Below are positions 24,401 to 38,100 of a DNA stretch of 64,000 bases, piece after piece. The stretch spans positions 930,001 through 994,000 of the forward strand of contig CADCXC010000035.1 in the NCBI GenBank assembly GCA_902806595.1, given 5' to 3'. A program made the translations under genes and the position numbers. Origin of the DNA: Pyrenopolyporus hunteri (lineage: Eukaryota > Ascomycota > Sordariomycetes > Xylariales > Hypoxylaceae). The notes beneath the pieces are model-generated. The model was given only the letters and a program-made list of their open reading frames with translations, made no database searches and was not told the origin of the DNA. Position 1 is the stretch's first letter. Every line of letters starts with the position of its first letter.

Positions 24401-26998
24401 GACGTAATATATATTAATATAAAATTAATATTTTATATATATTATTAATTAAATTACGATATATTAAATTACGAAATTTTAAGAAAATATAATAATAAAA
24501 TATATTTAAAATATATTATAAATAATGTAAATTAATATTTAATTAAATTTATTCGACGATATTATTTACGATATCGAAAAAATTTTTATTATTAACGAAT
24601 TTATAATTAATGTTAAAATTTTTAATATTATAATTAAAAAAATATTCGTTAAATTTTATAATTTAATAAATAAATTAAAACGATATTATAAATTATTACG
24701 ACGAATTTTTAAAGTTATATTTAAGAATTTATTTAACGTAAAACTCGAATATATATTATAAATAATTATAAAAATTATTAACGATATCGTAAAATTTAAC
24801 GGATTAATATTTACGTTATTAATATTTAACGCATATTTACGATTAATCGATAATTTATTTATGGTATTATTTTTAAAAATTAAAAAAACGACGATTAAAA
24901 AAGTTATAATTAAAGTAAATAAAATTAAACGAAACGATAAATAATCGATATTTTTAATATAAAAATTAATTCGAATATATTCGATATATTAAATCTATTA
25001 TTATAATTAAAAATATATGTTTATTACGAAAAAAACGGTTAAAAAAACTTATATACGTTAATCGTTAAAAACGACGAAACGTATATTATTAAAATAAATA
25101 ATAAATCCATTAATTTTCGTATAATAATCGTTAAATCGTATAATCGTAATATAATAATTAACGTATTAAAGTTTATTTCGCTTATGAAATCCGATTTTAA
25201 TTTCGATTAATAAAAAAACGACGATAATAAAATATACATATTATCGAAAAATTTATTTAAAATTTAAAAACGAAAACGTAAAAAACTATTCGATAATAAA
25301 AATAAATTAAAAGTTACCGTTATTTATATAATTACGAAAAAACGTAAAGATTAACTTTTAATTATTTAATTACGTAAAAAAAAAGATTATAACTTTTAAA
25401 AAACTTTTTAAAAAATCAAATACGAAAAAAATTAAAAAATTTATTAATAAAAACGTATTTTTATTTAAAAAATATAATTTCGTTAAATTTTACGGTATTT
25501 AATTATTTAATTTTTATATCGTTCGAAACATTAAAGGAAAAAATATTTTATATTTTTTCGAAAAGTTTAAATTTATTATTTAAAATTATAACGACTAAAG
25601 TAAAAAAATAATATTAATATAATTATCGATTATATAAAAATTAAATTAACGAATAATTATAATATTAACATTTACTTTTATAAAAAAAATAAAAGTTTAA
25701 TTACCCGATATTATATAAATTTATATATAATTAAAATTAAAATTAAATCGTATCGTTTTAATTCGATTATTTTTTATTTTTATATTTAAATACTTTTTTA
25801 ATACGATTATAATAATCGTAAAACTTTTATATAATATAATAAAAATTAATATACATTAATAAGTTATATATTTTAAATATTATAAAAAAAGTTTTAAATA
25901 ATTATATTTACGTATAATTTATATTTATTAATATTAAAATTAATCGATTATTTCAAATTAATAAATATATAAATTAATAATACCTTCGAATTATCCGATG
26001 AAATATTCGATTAAATGGAAAATTAAAAACGAAAAAAAATAAAAATTTTAATTAAATTAAAAAAATATTTAATTATAAATTACTCGATTATTTTTAACGG
26101 ATATATTATCATTATAAAAATGAACGAAATAATTTACTTATATTAAAAGAATTAAAGAAAAAAATTATTTTTATTAAATTTAATATTAACGATATAACGT
26201 ATTAATACATATAATAACGTACTCGTAAAACTTATATCGCATCGATTTATTAATTTAAAATTACGTATAATATATTCGAAATAATTTAACACCGTAAACT
26301 CGAAATTATTGAAATTATAAAACTTAATAAACGATTTAATTAATAAAAAATAAATATTAATCGAAAATTATAATCCGTATTTTTAAATTTAAAAATTATT
26401 AAATTATTCGTTTTTATCGACGGATTATTTACGAATAATAAAAATTTAAATTTTTAAATTAAATATATTATATTTATCGTAAATAAAACGTTTTCGAAAT
26501 TATTTTTTAATATTAAAAGTAATATTATTTATTAAAATTTAATTAAATTAAAACGCGTTATATAAAGCGTTTTAATAAATAAAATTTACGTTATAATATA
26601 TAACGTAAATATAATAATAATTTTTAAAACGACGATTTTATTAAGTAATAAAAAATTAAATTATTTAAATTTTTTTATTATTATTTATTTATATTAACTT
26701 TTATTTATTTAACGAATATTTAATTAAATTAAACATTGTAAAAAAAGTTTATAATTAATATTATATTACTTCGATAATCGTATAAAAAATAAAAAATAAC
26801 GAAAATTAAATAAATTTATAAAAAAAATAACCTTATCGACATTATAACGAAAAATAACGTTAATAAAATATTAAAAACGTTTATTAATATAAATAATATT
26901 ATAATAAAATTATAAAAATAAATGAAAAAATAAAAAAAAAGAAATTTATTATTATTAATAATTAAAAAAAAAGGAAATTATAAAAAAAAATTATTAAT

Positions 26999-27170
26999 AT
27001 AATTATATAATTTTATATTAAAAAGTTTATCGTAACGATAATAACGGTAGATATATTTTTATTAAATACCTCGTCGTTTTACGTAACGAAATATTAAAAT
27101 ACACACTTTAAAAAAATATATAAATATCGATCGATACGAAATTAACTATTTTAATTTTTATACATATAAA
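26999..27170. repeat. Right LTR of copy F
   Basis: Direct repeat of 20309-20480. It keeps a few more Cs (for example ATACACACTTTAAA) than the left copy. Confidence 0.7.
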
Positions 27171-27279
27171 TAAAATAAATTAATACCTTTTTCGTAACTT
27201 TTTTATTACGCGATCGTATAATATTTTTTTTTTCGGTTCATTAATTAACGACCTTTTATCGATTAATAATAATAATTTT
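27171..27279. other. Spacer between copy F and copy G
   Basis: About 110 bp, slightly richer in CpG, with no match noticed elsewhere in the window. Confidence 0.35.
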
Positions 27280-30200
27280 TATAAAATTTATTTTTTAAAA
27301 AAATATATATTTAGTTTTAAATTTATATATTAATTTAATATATCGATATTATTATAGTTTATAATATCGTTTTATGTTATAATTACCGCGGATAATATAA
27401 AATTAAAAAAATTTAAAATAAAATAAAAATATCGACGATTTTTTCGTATTCGATTAAAATAATTTCGAATAAAAAATTATATTCGATTATAAAATTTAAA
27501 ATTTGAAAAAAAAACAAATAAAAATATATAAATTTTTATTTAAAGTTTTTAAATTTTAATTTTACGATATTATATTTTATAATTTATTTCATAAAAAAAA
27601 AACTTTAAACGTAAAAAAAATATTAATCGAAATAAAATTAAAAAAAATATATTATTAAAATCGAATATTTAAAATTCGAATTTAATAAAAATCGTAATAA
27701 TAAAATTTTAATTTAAACGTTATAAAAATTATGTAAATATACATTAAAAATAAAATAACATTTTTTTTATAAATTTAATATAAATAAAAAAATTCGATTT
27801 AAACGTAAAAGTAAATTTTTAAATATTATACGATAAATATAATAATAACGTTTCGAATAACGTTAATTTAAACGTAAAAATAAATCGTTAAATATTATAC
27901 GACGAATATAATAATATTTTCCCGAATAACGTTAACTTAAACGTAAAAATAAACCGTTAAAAATCATATAAAAAAATAATTAATTTTAAATAATTATAAA
28001 AAATTCGAAATTACGGTTAATATAAAAGTACGAAAATTATTAAAAAAACGTTATAAATAATATTAAATTCGATTTTTAATAAAAAAAACATCGAAAAAAA
28101 ATCGTTTTTCGATTTAATTAATAATTAATATAAAACGTTATATATCGTAAATTTTTTAAAAAAAACTTAAATAATAAAAATAATTTAATAAAATAATATC
28201 GATTATATTTCGTTTAATATTATAATAAATATTTAATAAAAATATTTTAAAAAATATTTTTAAAGTATTTAAAAACGAAGTTAAATAGTTTTTTTTCGTT
28301 AAATTTATCGAAAATAAAATGTCGTTTTAATTATATAAATTATTTTACGCGGCATCGTAAAAAATTTATATAAATATATAATAAATATGTGAAAACGATA
28401 TTTAAAAACGTATTATTAATAAAATATAAACTTTTTATATTTCGAATTTTTTACGTATATTTATATTCGAAATTTATATAAAAATTTTAACTTTTTAAAA
28501 AAGAATATTTACGTTAAAAATCGTTTATAATTTTATAACGAAATTTTCCTTAAATTTAAAAATAAATTAACTCGAAAATATAATATATTATTAAATAAAA
28601 AAATATATTATAATATTCGTTAACGATTTATTTTTTATAATTAAAATTTTTTTAAAAAAATTAAAACCGTTTTGAAAGAAATTTACGTAATTTAATACGT
28701 AATCGATAAATTAATTAAAATCGATTTATTTTTTTTAAAATTACGGAAATCCGTAATAATAAAAACTTTATTATAATTAATAAAAAATAATTATTTATAT
28801 TACGATATTTTTTTAAACGATAACTTTTAAAATATATGAAATTATAAAAATAATTATTTATTTTTTTAAATTTAAAATAATTTAATATATTTTAGAAATG
28901 GAAAAAAACGAAAATAATCGATATAAAAATATAAACGATAATAATATATAAAATCTTTTATTAAAAAATACATATAATTTATTTTTTTAAAAAATATTAA
29001 TAATAATAATACGAACGAAAACGATTAAAAAAAGATAAAAAAAATATTATAAAATAATAAATAATAATTTTAATTTTCGAAATAATAAAAAATAAAATAA
29101 AATTTTAAATAAAAATAATTTTTTTTACGTTATTAATAATTATATTTTTAAAAAAGTTTTTTTTTTTGTAAAATTAATTTAATAACGTATAAAAATTTAT
29201 TTTTTATAATAAATTTTTAAAATAAAAAACTTACCGTTAATAAATAAAAAAAAAACGTTATTAAAAAAATAATAAACGATAAATTATACGTATAAATAAT
29301 ATAAAATAATCGATTTTTATTTATTATTAATTTTAATTATTTTATTTTTATATTCGTTAAAACTTTACTTTGTAAATTTAACGGCTTAATTATTATTAAT
29401 AACGACGAAAAAAATTAATTAATTAAATATAATAAATAAAATTTTAACATAAAAAAATAAATTATTATGTTAATATATTTAATATATAATATAAATTAAC
29501 GTAAAAATAAATAAATAAATAAATATTAAATATTTTAATATAATATTATCGCGATTATATATTTTATATTTTTATTTTTAAGTTTTAATTAAATTATTAA
29601 AAATAATAATACCCGAATTATTAAGACTTAATTAAAAAAAATACCGTTAAAAAATATAAAAAATTAATGAATTATTAACGAAAAAAATTACATAAAGTTT
29701 CGAAAAAATTAAAATAATATAAAAAAAATCCTAATATTTATATATATAAATTTTTAAAATATATCGTTATATTTAATCGATAATAATTTTTATTATTATT
29801 ATTATTATTATTATTTTTACGTCGTATATTTATATATATATTATAAAAATATAAAGATATATAATTTTATTATTTAATAATAATTTAGGTAGAAATCGTC
29901 GATTCGAATAAAATTTATTTCGTTATAATTTTTTTTCGATTATATTATTTAACGGCATAGATTTTTTTTTAAAACTTTAAAAATTTACCCTTTTAATAAA
30001 TATAATTAAATTCGATAAAAGAAAATTATTTAATACTTTTTTATTTTTTCCTTTTATTTATCTTTTTTTAAAGTTGTTTCGAAGTTAAAACGTTTCGTAA
30101 TTATTCGTTTTATAAACTTTTATTTATAATTATTATTTTTAAAATAATTTTATTATAATTTATATATATTTACTTTTTATTTAAAAGGTTATTTTTTATT

Positions 30201-31145
30201 AATCGGGGATTTATATCGGCTTCGATTATTTAATATTATTTATTTAAATCGATATTTTTTTATAAATTTTCATAAATAATTTTTTTTTATATTTTTTCTT
30301 ACATTTATTTAATTACTTTATTATTTATTTTCGTTATATATTATATATTATCGTTTATTATTTTTTATCGTCGTAATACGCGTCGTTATTTTATAAAAAA
30401 CTTTTTATCGTTTTTCGATAATATATATAACGTATATTTAATTTATAACGGTTAAAATACGATTTATTATTAATAAATTTATAAAATTCGATTATTTTTT
30501 CGAACGAACGTTAATAATATTTTATAAACGATATTATCGACGGCATTAATTTTATTTTTTATAAGCGTTTTTTTATTATATTTTTATAATATTGATTCGT
30601 TTTTTTATAAATTACTTCGAATATATAAAACGATAATATTATTTTTAAAAAATTTTTAAAATAAATTACGACGGTTTTTAGATTAAAAACTTTCGATTTT
30701 TACGATAATTTCGACGGCTTCGACTTTTTATACTTTTTAAAAATAAAAGTTAAAATATATAAAACCGTTTTTCGTTTAATATATAAATTTATAATAATCG
30801 AAAAAACCCATCGAAATAATTTTTTAATTAAAAAATATATCGTTATATAAAAACTCGTTTATATATAATAAATTTAACGTTAACGATAATATTTTTTAAA
30901 ACGAGATTTTAAAAATTTATATTCGATTATAAATAATTTTATTTTTTTATTTCGTAACATTAATATTAATTATTTATAAATTACGAAAAATTATCGATAA
31001 TTAATCGAAACGCGAAAATATCGTTTATTATTCGATAACTTCGATTATCGTAAATAAAATCGAATTAAAATTAAATTTTCAATAGATTTAAAAAAAGGTT
31101 TAATACGAAAATTTAAAATAAAAAAAACTTAAATTTTTTAAAAAT
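27280..31145 (+). mobile_element. ~4 kb RIP-degraded element, copy G
   Basis: It aligns in inverse orientation with copy H. Examples are 27290-27480 with 56160-56400, 27840-27960 with 55560-55740 (each with tandem AACGTTAATTTAAACGTAAA-like blocks), 29040-29220 with 54240-54450, 29480-29700 with 53760-54010, 29900-30200 with 48900-49140 and 30450-30600 with 48420-48560. No coding frame remains and no terminal repeats were recognised. The class is unknown; both ends are approximate. Confidence 0.65.
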
Positions 31146-31329
31146 TTTTTTTATTAAACGAAAAGTTTTTAATTTATTAAAAATAATTACGACTTTTTCG
31201 AAAAAAAAAAACGGTAAATAAATATTATAATATTATTTATAAATTAAATAAATATTTTATCGATTATAATATTAATTTATTTAAAAGTATTTAATTATTC
31301 GAATTTATTTTTATAATATTTAAACATAT

Positions 31330-32916
31330 TATTATATATATTATTTAATTTTATTATCGGACTTTTATTTACATTATTAATATAAAAAATACATTTTTTA
31401 CCTTTTATCCGATTTTATTACCGAATTTTTATATAAAAATATAATAAATTAAATAATCTTTTCGAATATAAATATATTTTTTAATTAAATTGTTTATATA
31501 TATTAAATTATATTTAATTTTTATCGTATATTTTATTATATATTTTATTATATTTTATTTATTTTAAAAATATAAAATATAAAAAATAAATTATTATTTT
31601 CGTTTTAATTAAGTTTTTTTAATAATATTAATTTTATCTCGATGTATTTATTATTTTAAAAATTATTCGAATATATCTTTAATTTTATATAAATATTAAA
31701 AAAGTATATAATTATAAAAAGGGATTATATAATTATTTTAAATTATTATTTATATTTTTAAATACATTTATAAAATTAACTTTATATTTAAATAACTTTT
31801 AAAATAAAATATATATCGATATAAAATTTATACTATTAAAAAATTTAATTAAAACGAAAATAATAATTTATTTTTTATATTTTATATTTTTAAAATAAAG
31901 AAAATATAATGAAATAAAAATCAACCCATTATTATTCGCATTACCTTAATAAAAATTACGCGTTTTTTATATAAAATCGTTAATTTCGTATATTCGTAAT
32001 TAATTAAAAAATAAATATGAATAAACGATTTTTAAATTAATAATTTATAATACATCGAAATAACGTATAAAAATTTTCATAAAATTATAAAATTATTTAT
32101 AAGGTAAAAAATAAAAAAATAATTACGTTAACATTTTTTTATATAAAATATTAATAAAACTATTAACGTTTATAATTTTACGGATATTACGTAATAATTT
32201 TTTATTTTATTTTTATATTTATATATTAAAATATAAATATATATAACGTTTAAAAAATAAATAATAATATTTTATTTAAATTAATTATATAAATATTTTT
32301 AATTTTTTTATTTTTTTATATTAAAATTCAATTTTTTCAAAAAATAGTTTTATATTTTATTTTATATTTAATTTAAAAAAAAATAATATTTATATTATTT
32401 TTATTTATTTATATATATGTTTTTTATATAAAAATATAAAATTAAAACTAAAAATCATTACGTAATATTCGAAAAATTATAAATTTTAATAATTTTATTA
32501 ATATTTTATATAAAAAAATGTTAACGTAATTATTTTTTTATTTTTTATTTTATAAATAATTTTATAATTTTATGAAAATTTTTATACGTTATTTCGATGT
32601 ATTATAAATTATTAATTTAAAAATCGTTTATTTATATTTATTTTTTAATTAATTACGAATATACGAAATTAACGATTTTATATAAAAAACGCGTAATTTT
32701 TATTAAAATAATACGAATAATAATAAATTAATTTATAATAAAATATATAATAAAAATTAAATTAATTAAAAAAATATAAAATATATATTATATATTAATA
32801 TAATTATACGTAAATTTATATATAAAATTATTAAATATAATATATATTTTAATATATTAATAATATAAATAAAATTCGATAATAAAATATAATAATATAT
32901 ATAATAATATTTATAT
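31330..32916. mobile_element. Foldback element with long inverted arms, nested in copy D
   Basis: Outer inverted termini (ATTATTATATATATTATTTA on the left, its near-complement ending at 32915) flank longer inner arms: 31920-32270 pairs with 32390-32740, for example TAAAAATTACGCGTTTTTTA with its complement near 32690. The loop is about 120 bp. The left side has about 480 bp extra, itself a hairpin. Two copies in inverse order, or a foldback-type DNA transposon, would both produce this. Confidence 0.7.
31545..31915. repeat. Smaller hairpin nested in the left arm of the foldback element
   Basis: The block containing ATAAATTATTATTTTCGTTT near 31590 is the reverse complement of the block near 31850 (AAACGAAAATAATAATTTAT), giving ~75 bp arms around a ~220 bp centre. 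The opposite outer arm lacks it, so it is probably a separate insertion. Confidence 0.65.
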
Positions 32917-33055
32917 TTAATATTAAATATTTTATAATTTCGTTTTATTATTTTTTTAATATATTATTTCGTTTTTTAAATTTATATTTTTCGTAAATTA
33001 TTTTTTACGATGTTATTTTTAATAATATTTTATATATCGAAAATAATTTTTTTTA

Positions 33056-33954
33056 TAAATTAAAAATTACTTTTATAAAATAATATAATAACCTTCGATT
33101 TTCTTCGAATTTTACGATTATTTTTATAATTATATACTTTTTAATATAACTATTAATATAATTATTAATATAGTTGCTAATATAACTTTTAATATAACTT
33201 TTAATATAACTTTTAATATAATTTTCGTAATACCTTTTACTTTTTATAAGAAACCACCCATACCACTTTTCGATAAAACCGTCGCGAAAAGCCACCCCTA
33301 CTACCTTTCGAAAAGCCGTCGCGAGAAACCACCCCATACCACCTTTCGATAAAGCCGTCGCGAAAAGCTACCCCATATCACCTTTCGATAAAACCGTCGC
33401 GAAAGGCCACCCCTATTACCTTTCGATAAAGCCGTCGTAAATAACTACCCGTATAACTTTTTTATATTTAACTTTAAATATATAATTCGAAAGATTTTTT
33501 AAAAAATACCACGAAAAATATATCGAATTAAAATTAAATTTATATAATTAAATTTATATAATTAAATTTATATAATTAAATTTATTTAATTCGATTTATT
33601 TAAATCGAAATATACGTTAAATTAAATTTAAATTTATATAATTAAATTAATTTAATTAATAAAATTTTTATTAAAATATAAATAATTTTAAATATAATAA
33701 TTATAATATATATAACGGTTTAATTAAACGGTTTTATTAATTAAATAAAAACGTAATATAAATCGTTTTATAAAATATACGCGTAATTAATTAACGTAAC
33801 GTAACGTAACGTAACGTAATATAATATAATATATAATTAATATAACGTAAAAAATATAATTCGTGAATTTTTACGTAATTAATTTTTTTTTCGAATTTTT
33901 TTTAAAAAAAAAATTCGAAATAATATTTCGAATAAATTTCGAATAAATTATTTA
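33056..33954. repeat. Minisatellite-rich block inserted in copy D
   Basis: The copy C sequence is continuous across this point (near 14315), so the ~0.9 kb is an insertion. In order it holds a 12-bp array of AATATAACTTTT units (33125-33235), a GC-rich ~39-bp array (33250-33445), a 15-bp array of AATTAAATTTATATA (33530-33590), a pentanucleotide (GTAAC)n run (33793-33819), and an inverted repeat around TTCGAATTTTTTTTAAAAAA (about 33885-33925). The start and end resemble sequence at 47.43 kb and 60.88-60.97 kb, suggesting a further dispersed family. Confidence 0.6.
33250..33445. repeat. GC-rich 39-bp minisatellite, about five units
   Basis: Five units of 37-39 bp share CCACCCC, ACCTTTCGATAAAGCCGTCG and CGAAAAG, separated by small variations. 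It stands out sharply from the A/T desert and keeps CpC, CpA and CpT that are lost almost everywhere else. The frame across the array is broken by indels, so it does not look like a coding repeat. Confidence 0.85.
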
Positions 33955-34968
33955 ATTATTATTTTTATTTTTTTTTTTAAATTTAATAAAATTTTTTTCG
34001 TAATTTTTATAAATAATAAATTTTTTAAATTTTAATTTTATTCGTAAAAAAAATTTAATTTTATTATATTTTAAATTTAATTTTATTATATTTTAAATAA
34101 TTTATAATTATATAATATATTGTTTCGCGTTTTTTATATTTATATTTTAATAAAATAATTTTTAAAACGTTTTTTTCAAAAAAAAAACGTGTTTAAATTT
34201 ATTTTTTTATTTATATTTATATTAATGTAAAAGTTTTATATTTTCGTACGTTATAATATTACGATTATATTTATAAACTTTAAAAAAATGTATTTATTAC
34301 GATTATATTTCGTATACGTAACGTTTTAAAACGTTTAATTTATTTATCGATAAAAATATCGATAATATTATTTTTAATTATTTATTTTTTTAATTATTTT
34401 TTTTTTAATTTTTTTATTATTTTAATTTTTATTTTTCGTTATATCGAAAAGTTTTTTTTTAATTTTATAATTTAATAATTATAATTATAATTTTAATATT
34501 TATATTTTTTATAATTTTAATGAATTTTATTATACGTATTTTAAAATCGAAATTTACAATTTTTTTATTTAAATATAAATTTATCGAAAAGTATTTTAAT
34601 TTATTTTCGAATTAAACGATAAAAATTATTTTATATATTTTATATATTTTTTTAAAATATTTCGATTATATTAAATTTAATTTAATTATTATATTTTTTA
34701 TTTTATTATTTTTTAAAAACGTATATTATATAATTATATTAAATGTTATTATATTTTTAATAATTTTAATATAGATTTTTTTCGTTTTCGAAACGTTATA
34801 TTTTTATATAAAAACCGTTAATTTAAATAACGCGTATTTTTATTATTTTTATTTTTATTTTTATTTTTATAACTTTTAAATATTACTTTTATTTTAATTT
34901 TTTATTTAATTATATTTTTAAAAATTTAATATTTTTCGTCGAATTAAATATATAATTTTTTAAATGTA

Positions 34969-35182
34969 TATTAATAAATACGTACGTAAGTAAAATAAAA
35001 AAATAATAATAAAAATAAACGTAATGTAGTAAAATTAATGTTATATAATTATTTAAAAAAAAAATTATTTAATAAAGAAATCGTCAGAAAAGTTTCTTTT
35101 ATATAAACGAAGGTATGTAAGTATTTTTTCTTTTTAAAATACGTATTATAAAATGATATATATATAAGTTAATTAATTATTA
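34969..35182. repeat. Left LTR of family 1 copy B
   Basis: 214 bp, starting TATTAATAAATACGTACG. It contains TTTATATAAACGAAGGTATG, probably part of the promoter region, and ends AATTAATTATTA. It is the least mutated of the four family 1 LTRs. Confidence 0.8.
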
Positions 35183-38100
35183 CTTATTTTATTTTTTTTA
35201 TAATTAATTAATTGCGAATTATTAATTAAATTTTTCGTTTTATTTATTTTTTTAATTTTAAATTAATTTAATTTTTTTTTATTAAGTTTCGTATAATTTT
35301 ATTAAAAGACGTTTTTATTATCGTATTTATGGGGTTATACGATTTATAAATTTATCGAATGTTATTAATTTTTCGATTTTTATAAAATTATTTTAACGCT
35401 ATAAAATTAATTATTAATTTTTTTTATTAATGTTTTTTATTTATATTAAACATTAATATAGCGATAAAATGTCGGTGTATAATACGAAAGGGGTTTTAAA
35501 AAGTAAAAGGTATTTTAAAATAATATTAATTATATAATAAACGACGTAGTCGATATCGAAGTTTTAAATTATTTCGTAAATTTTATTAATAAATACGTTA
35601 CGAATGATTTATTTATATTTAATGGATAATTAATAAATGATATTATTAATGATTTATATTTTATTATTTCGATCGATAAAATTTTTATTATTTAAAATAA
35701 TAACGTATTTAATTTATAAATTTAAATTTTTATTATTTATAAAAAATCTATCGATAAAAATATAAAAGCGTAAATTTTAAAAGTTTAATTTAATATATTA
35801 AAGTTTACGTATTTAATTATTTATTTATTATTTAATTTTAACGTTAAAAATTTTAATTTTTTTAAATTCGAGTTTAAAATATTAAACCGTTATAAAATAA
35901 TCGAAAGTTATTTCGAATTAATATATAAAAGCGATATATATATTTCGAGTTCGTTATTTTATAAATTTTTTAATTATATCGAAGGTTTTAACGTTTAATA
36001 ATTTAAGTTTTTTAATTTAATTTTTTTAAACAATTATTATGTTAAAGTTTTTATTATAGATTATAATGTATAAATTATTAAAATTTTTAATTTCGAAGTT
36101 TATAATTTTTTAAAGGTGTATTTTAATTTTAATTTTATTAAAAGTTTTATTTTTAATAGTAAAAAAATTCGTAGTATCGATATTAAAGGTATTATTTATT
36201 TAAAAGTTAATAAATTCGAATAAATTCGAGTTTATTATAAGTAAATAAAGGTCGAAAATTAATGGTTTTATTAGTAATTTTTATTAATAATAACGCGAAT
36301 AAATTTTAAATTAATAAATGTTTAATTTTACGAAATTATATAAAAATTTAATTATTTATAATAATATTCTTTTAGGGTATTTATTTTTAAATTTGATTAA
36401 TAAGTATATAAAAATAATTTTTTATATTAATGTTTTAAATTAAATATAAATTATTATAATGTTTCGAATTATAATTTTTATTTTTTTACGACGTAATATA
36501 AATGTTAAAGTTAATATAATACGTTAATTAATTTTTTAAATAATAAGTATGTACGTTATAATATATTTTTTTATCGAAATTATTATAACCTTAAATTATT
36601 AAACGAGATTTTTTATATAACGTAACGGTGTTTTTACCTTTAATTTTACGGATTATTCGTAATTTAAAAATCGTAACGTTTCGATGTATAATTATATCGT
36701 AAATTTTTAAGTGTAAGATATTTTCTTCGAATAAAACGTTAAATCTTTTTATATTCGATGTTTCGTAAAATTTTCTTTATATAATGATTTTTTTATTCGT
36801 TCGAAGTTTAATAATAAAAATAAAATTTTCCTATTTTTTATTAATAATTTATAATTTTATAATATAAAAAAAATTATCGATATATATAAAGTTTTTTTTT
36901 AAAATAATTTAATAATTATTAAAATTAAAAATTAATGCGAATAATTCGATTTTAAATTTTTTAAACGGTATAAGGTTTTTTTTAAGTTAAATATACGGTT
37001 TAATATAAAAGTTTTTAAATGTAAATATTCCGTTCGAAGTATTAAAAATAACGGTAATATTTTTATTTAATATTATAATAACTTTATAAAAGCTTTTTTA
37101 TTTTTTTATTTTTTTATAAATAAATATTTTACTATTAATAAAAAGTAATATAAAAAGGGCTTTTTATATGTTAAAGTTATTACGTGTATTTAAAGTATTT
37201 TTTACGGAATATTATATTTTAATCTTTTTTATTTTCGTTATTATTTTTTAAATGGTTTATATTTTTTAAATTTATGCGGGGGTAAGCGGTAAAGTTATAT
37301 TAATTTTAAAGTAAATGTCGAATATAAAAAATATAAATATTAAATTATTAAAGTTAACTATATTATTAATTATTTTAATAATTATTTATAATCGAATTAC
37401 GCGTATATTTAAACTTTAAAATTTATCGGTAATAATTTTATACGTTTTACGAATAAAATCGTAATATTTTTCGACTTTATTAATAAATTAATATATTTTA
37501 ACGAGTATTTAATAATAAATAATTTTAATAATATAAATTTCGTTTCGAAATTTAATATTATCGAAATTTATATCGATATTATATATAATAATATTCGAAA
37601 GTTTAAAGTAAATGTTAATTTAATATTATTTTAATATATCTTAAATTTTTTTAATAAAAATGATTTTTATAAAACGAATAATTTAAAATTTTATAACGAC
37701 GTTAATTATATATAAAATGAAACGTTTATTTAAATATATAATATTAATAATAATTTTATAATTAAAATTTATATTAAAGTTTTTTAAATTAAATCTAAAT
37801 TTTTAAAAAGTTTTATTTTTAATTTAATAATAATAATAAAATTTATTAATTTTTTTAATATTTTTAATATTAACGTTATAATTTATTTTATTTAAAAAAA
37901 TATATAATTTAGTTATAAAAGAATAATTAAATCGAATATAAATACGACGTAATTCGAATTTCGTAAAAAAAATCGTATTATCGAAGTAAAATTACGAATA
38001 TTTTTATTTACGAATAATAATAACGATAATGTTATTTTTTTCGATTAATTAATTCGTAACGTTATTTAAATAAATATTTAATCGGTTTATATTTTTTAAA

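Larger units (their letters stand above)
20309..27170. mobile_element. RIP-degraded LTR retrotransposon, family 2, copy F
   Basis: Direct repeats of about 172 bp lie at 20309-20480 and 26999-27170. They share ATAATTTTATATTAAAAA, TTTATCGTAACGATAATAA, CGTCGTTTTACGTAACGAA and ATATCGATCGATACGAA. The internal region is about 6.5 kb including an R1 insertion (20481-21480), so the original element was about 5.9 kb, a normal size for a fungal LTR retrotransposon. No pol motif can be read through the mutations. The left LTR cuts into fragment E. Confidence 0.72.

Noticed and set aside
33053..33337. 94-codon open frame on the minus strand
   Set aside because: It only reads through the 39-bp and 12-bp arrays (repeated YIKS). 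The units differ in length, so the frame breaks, and no family resemblance is seen.
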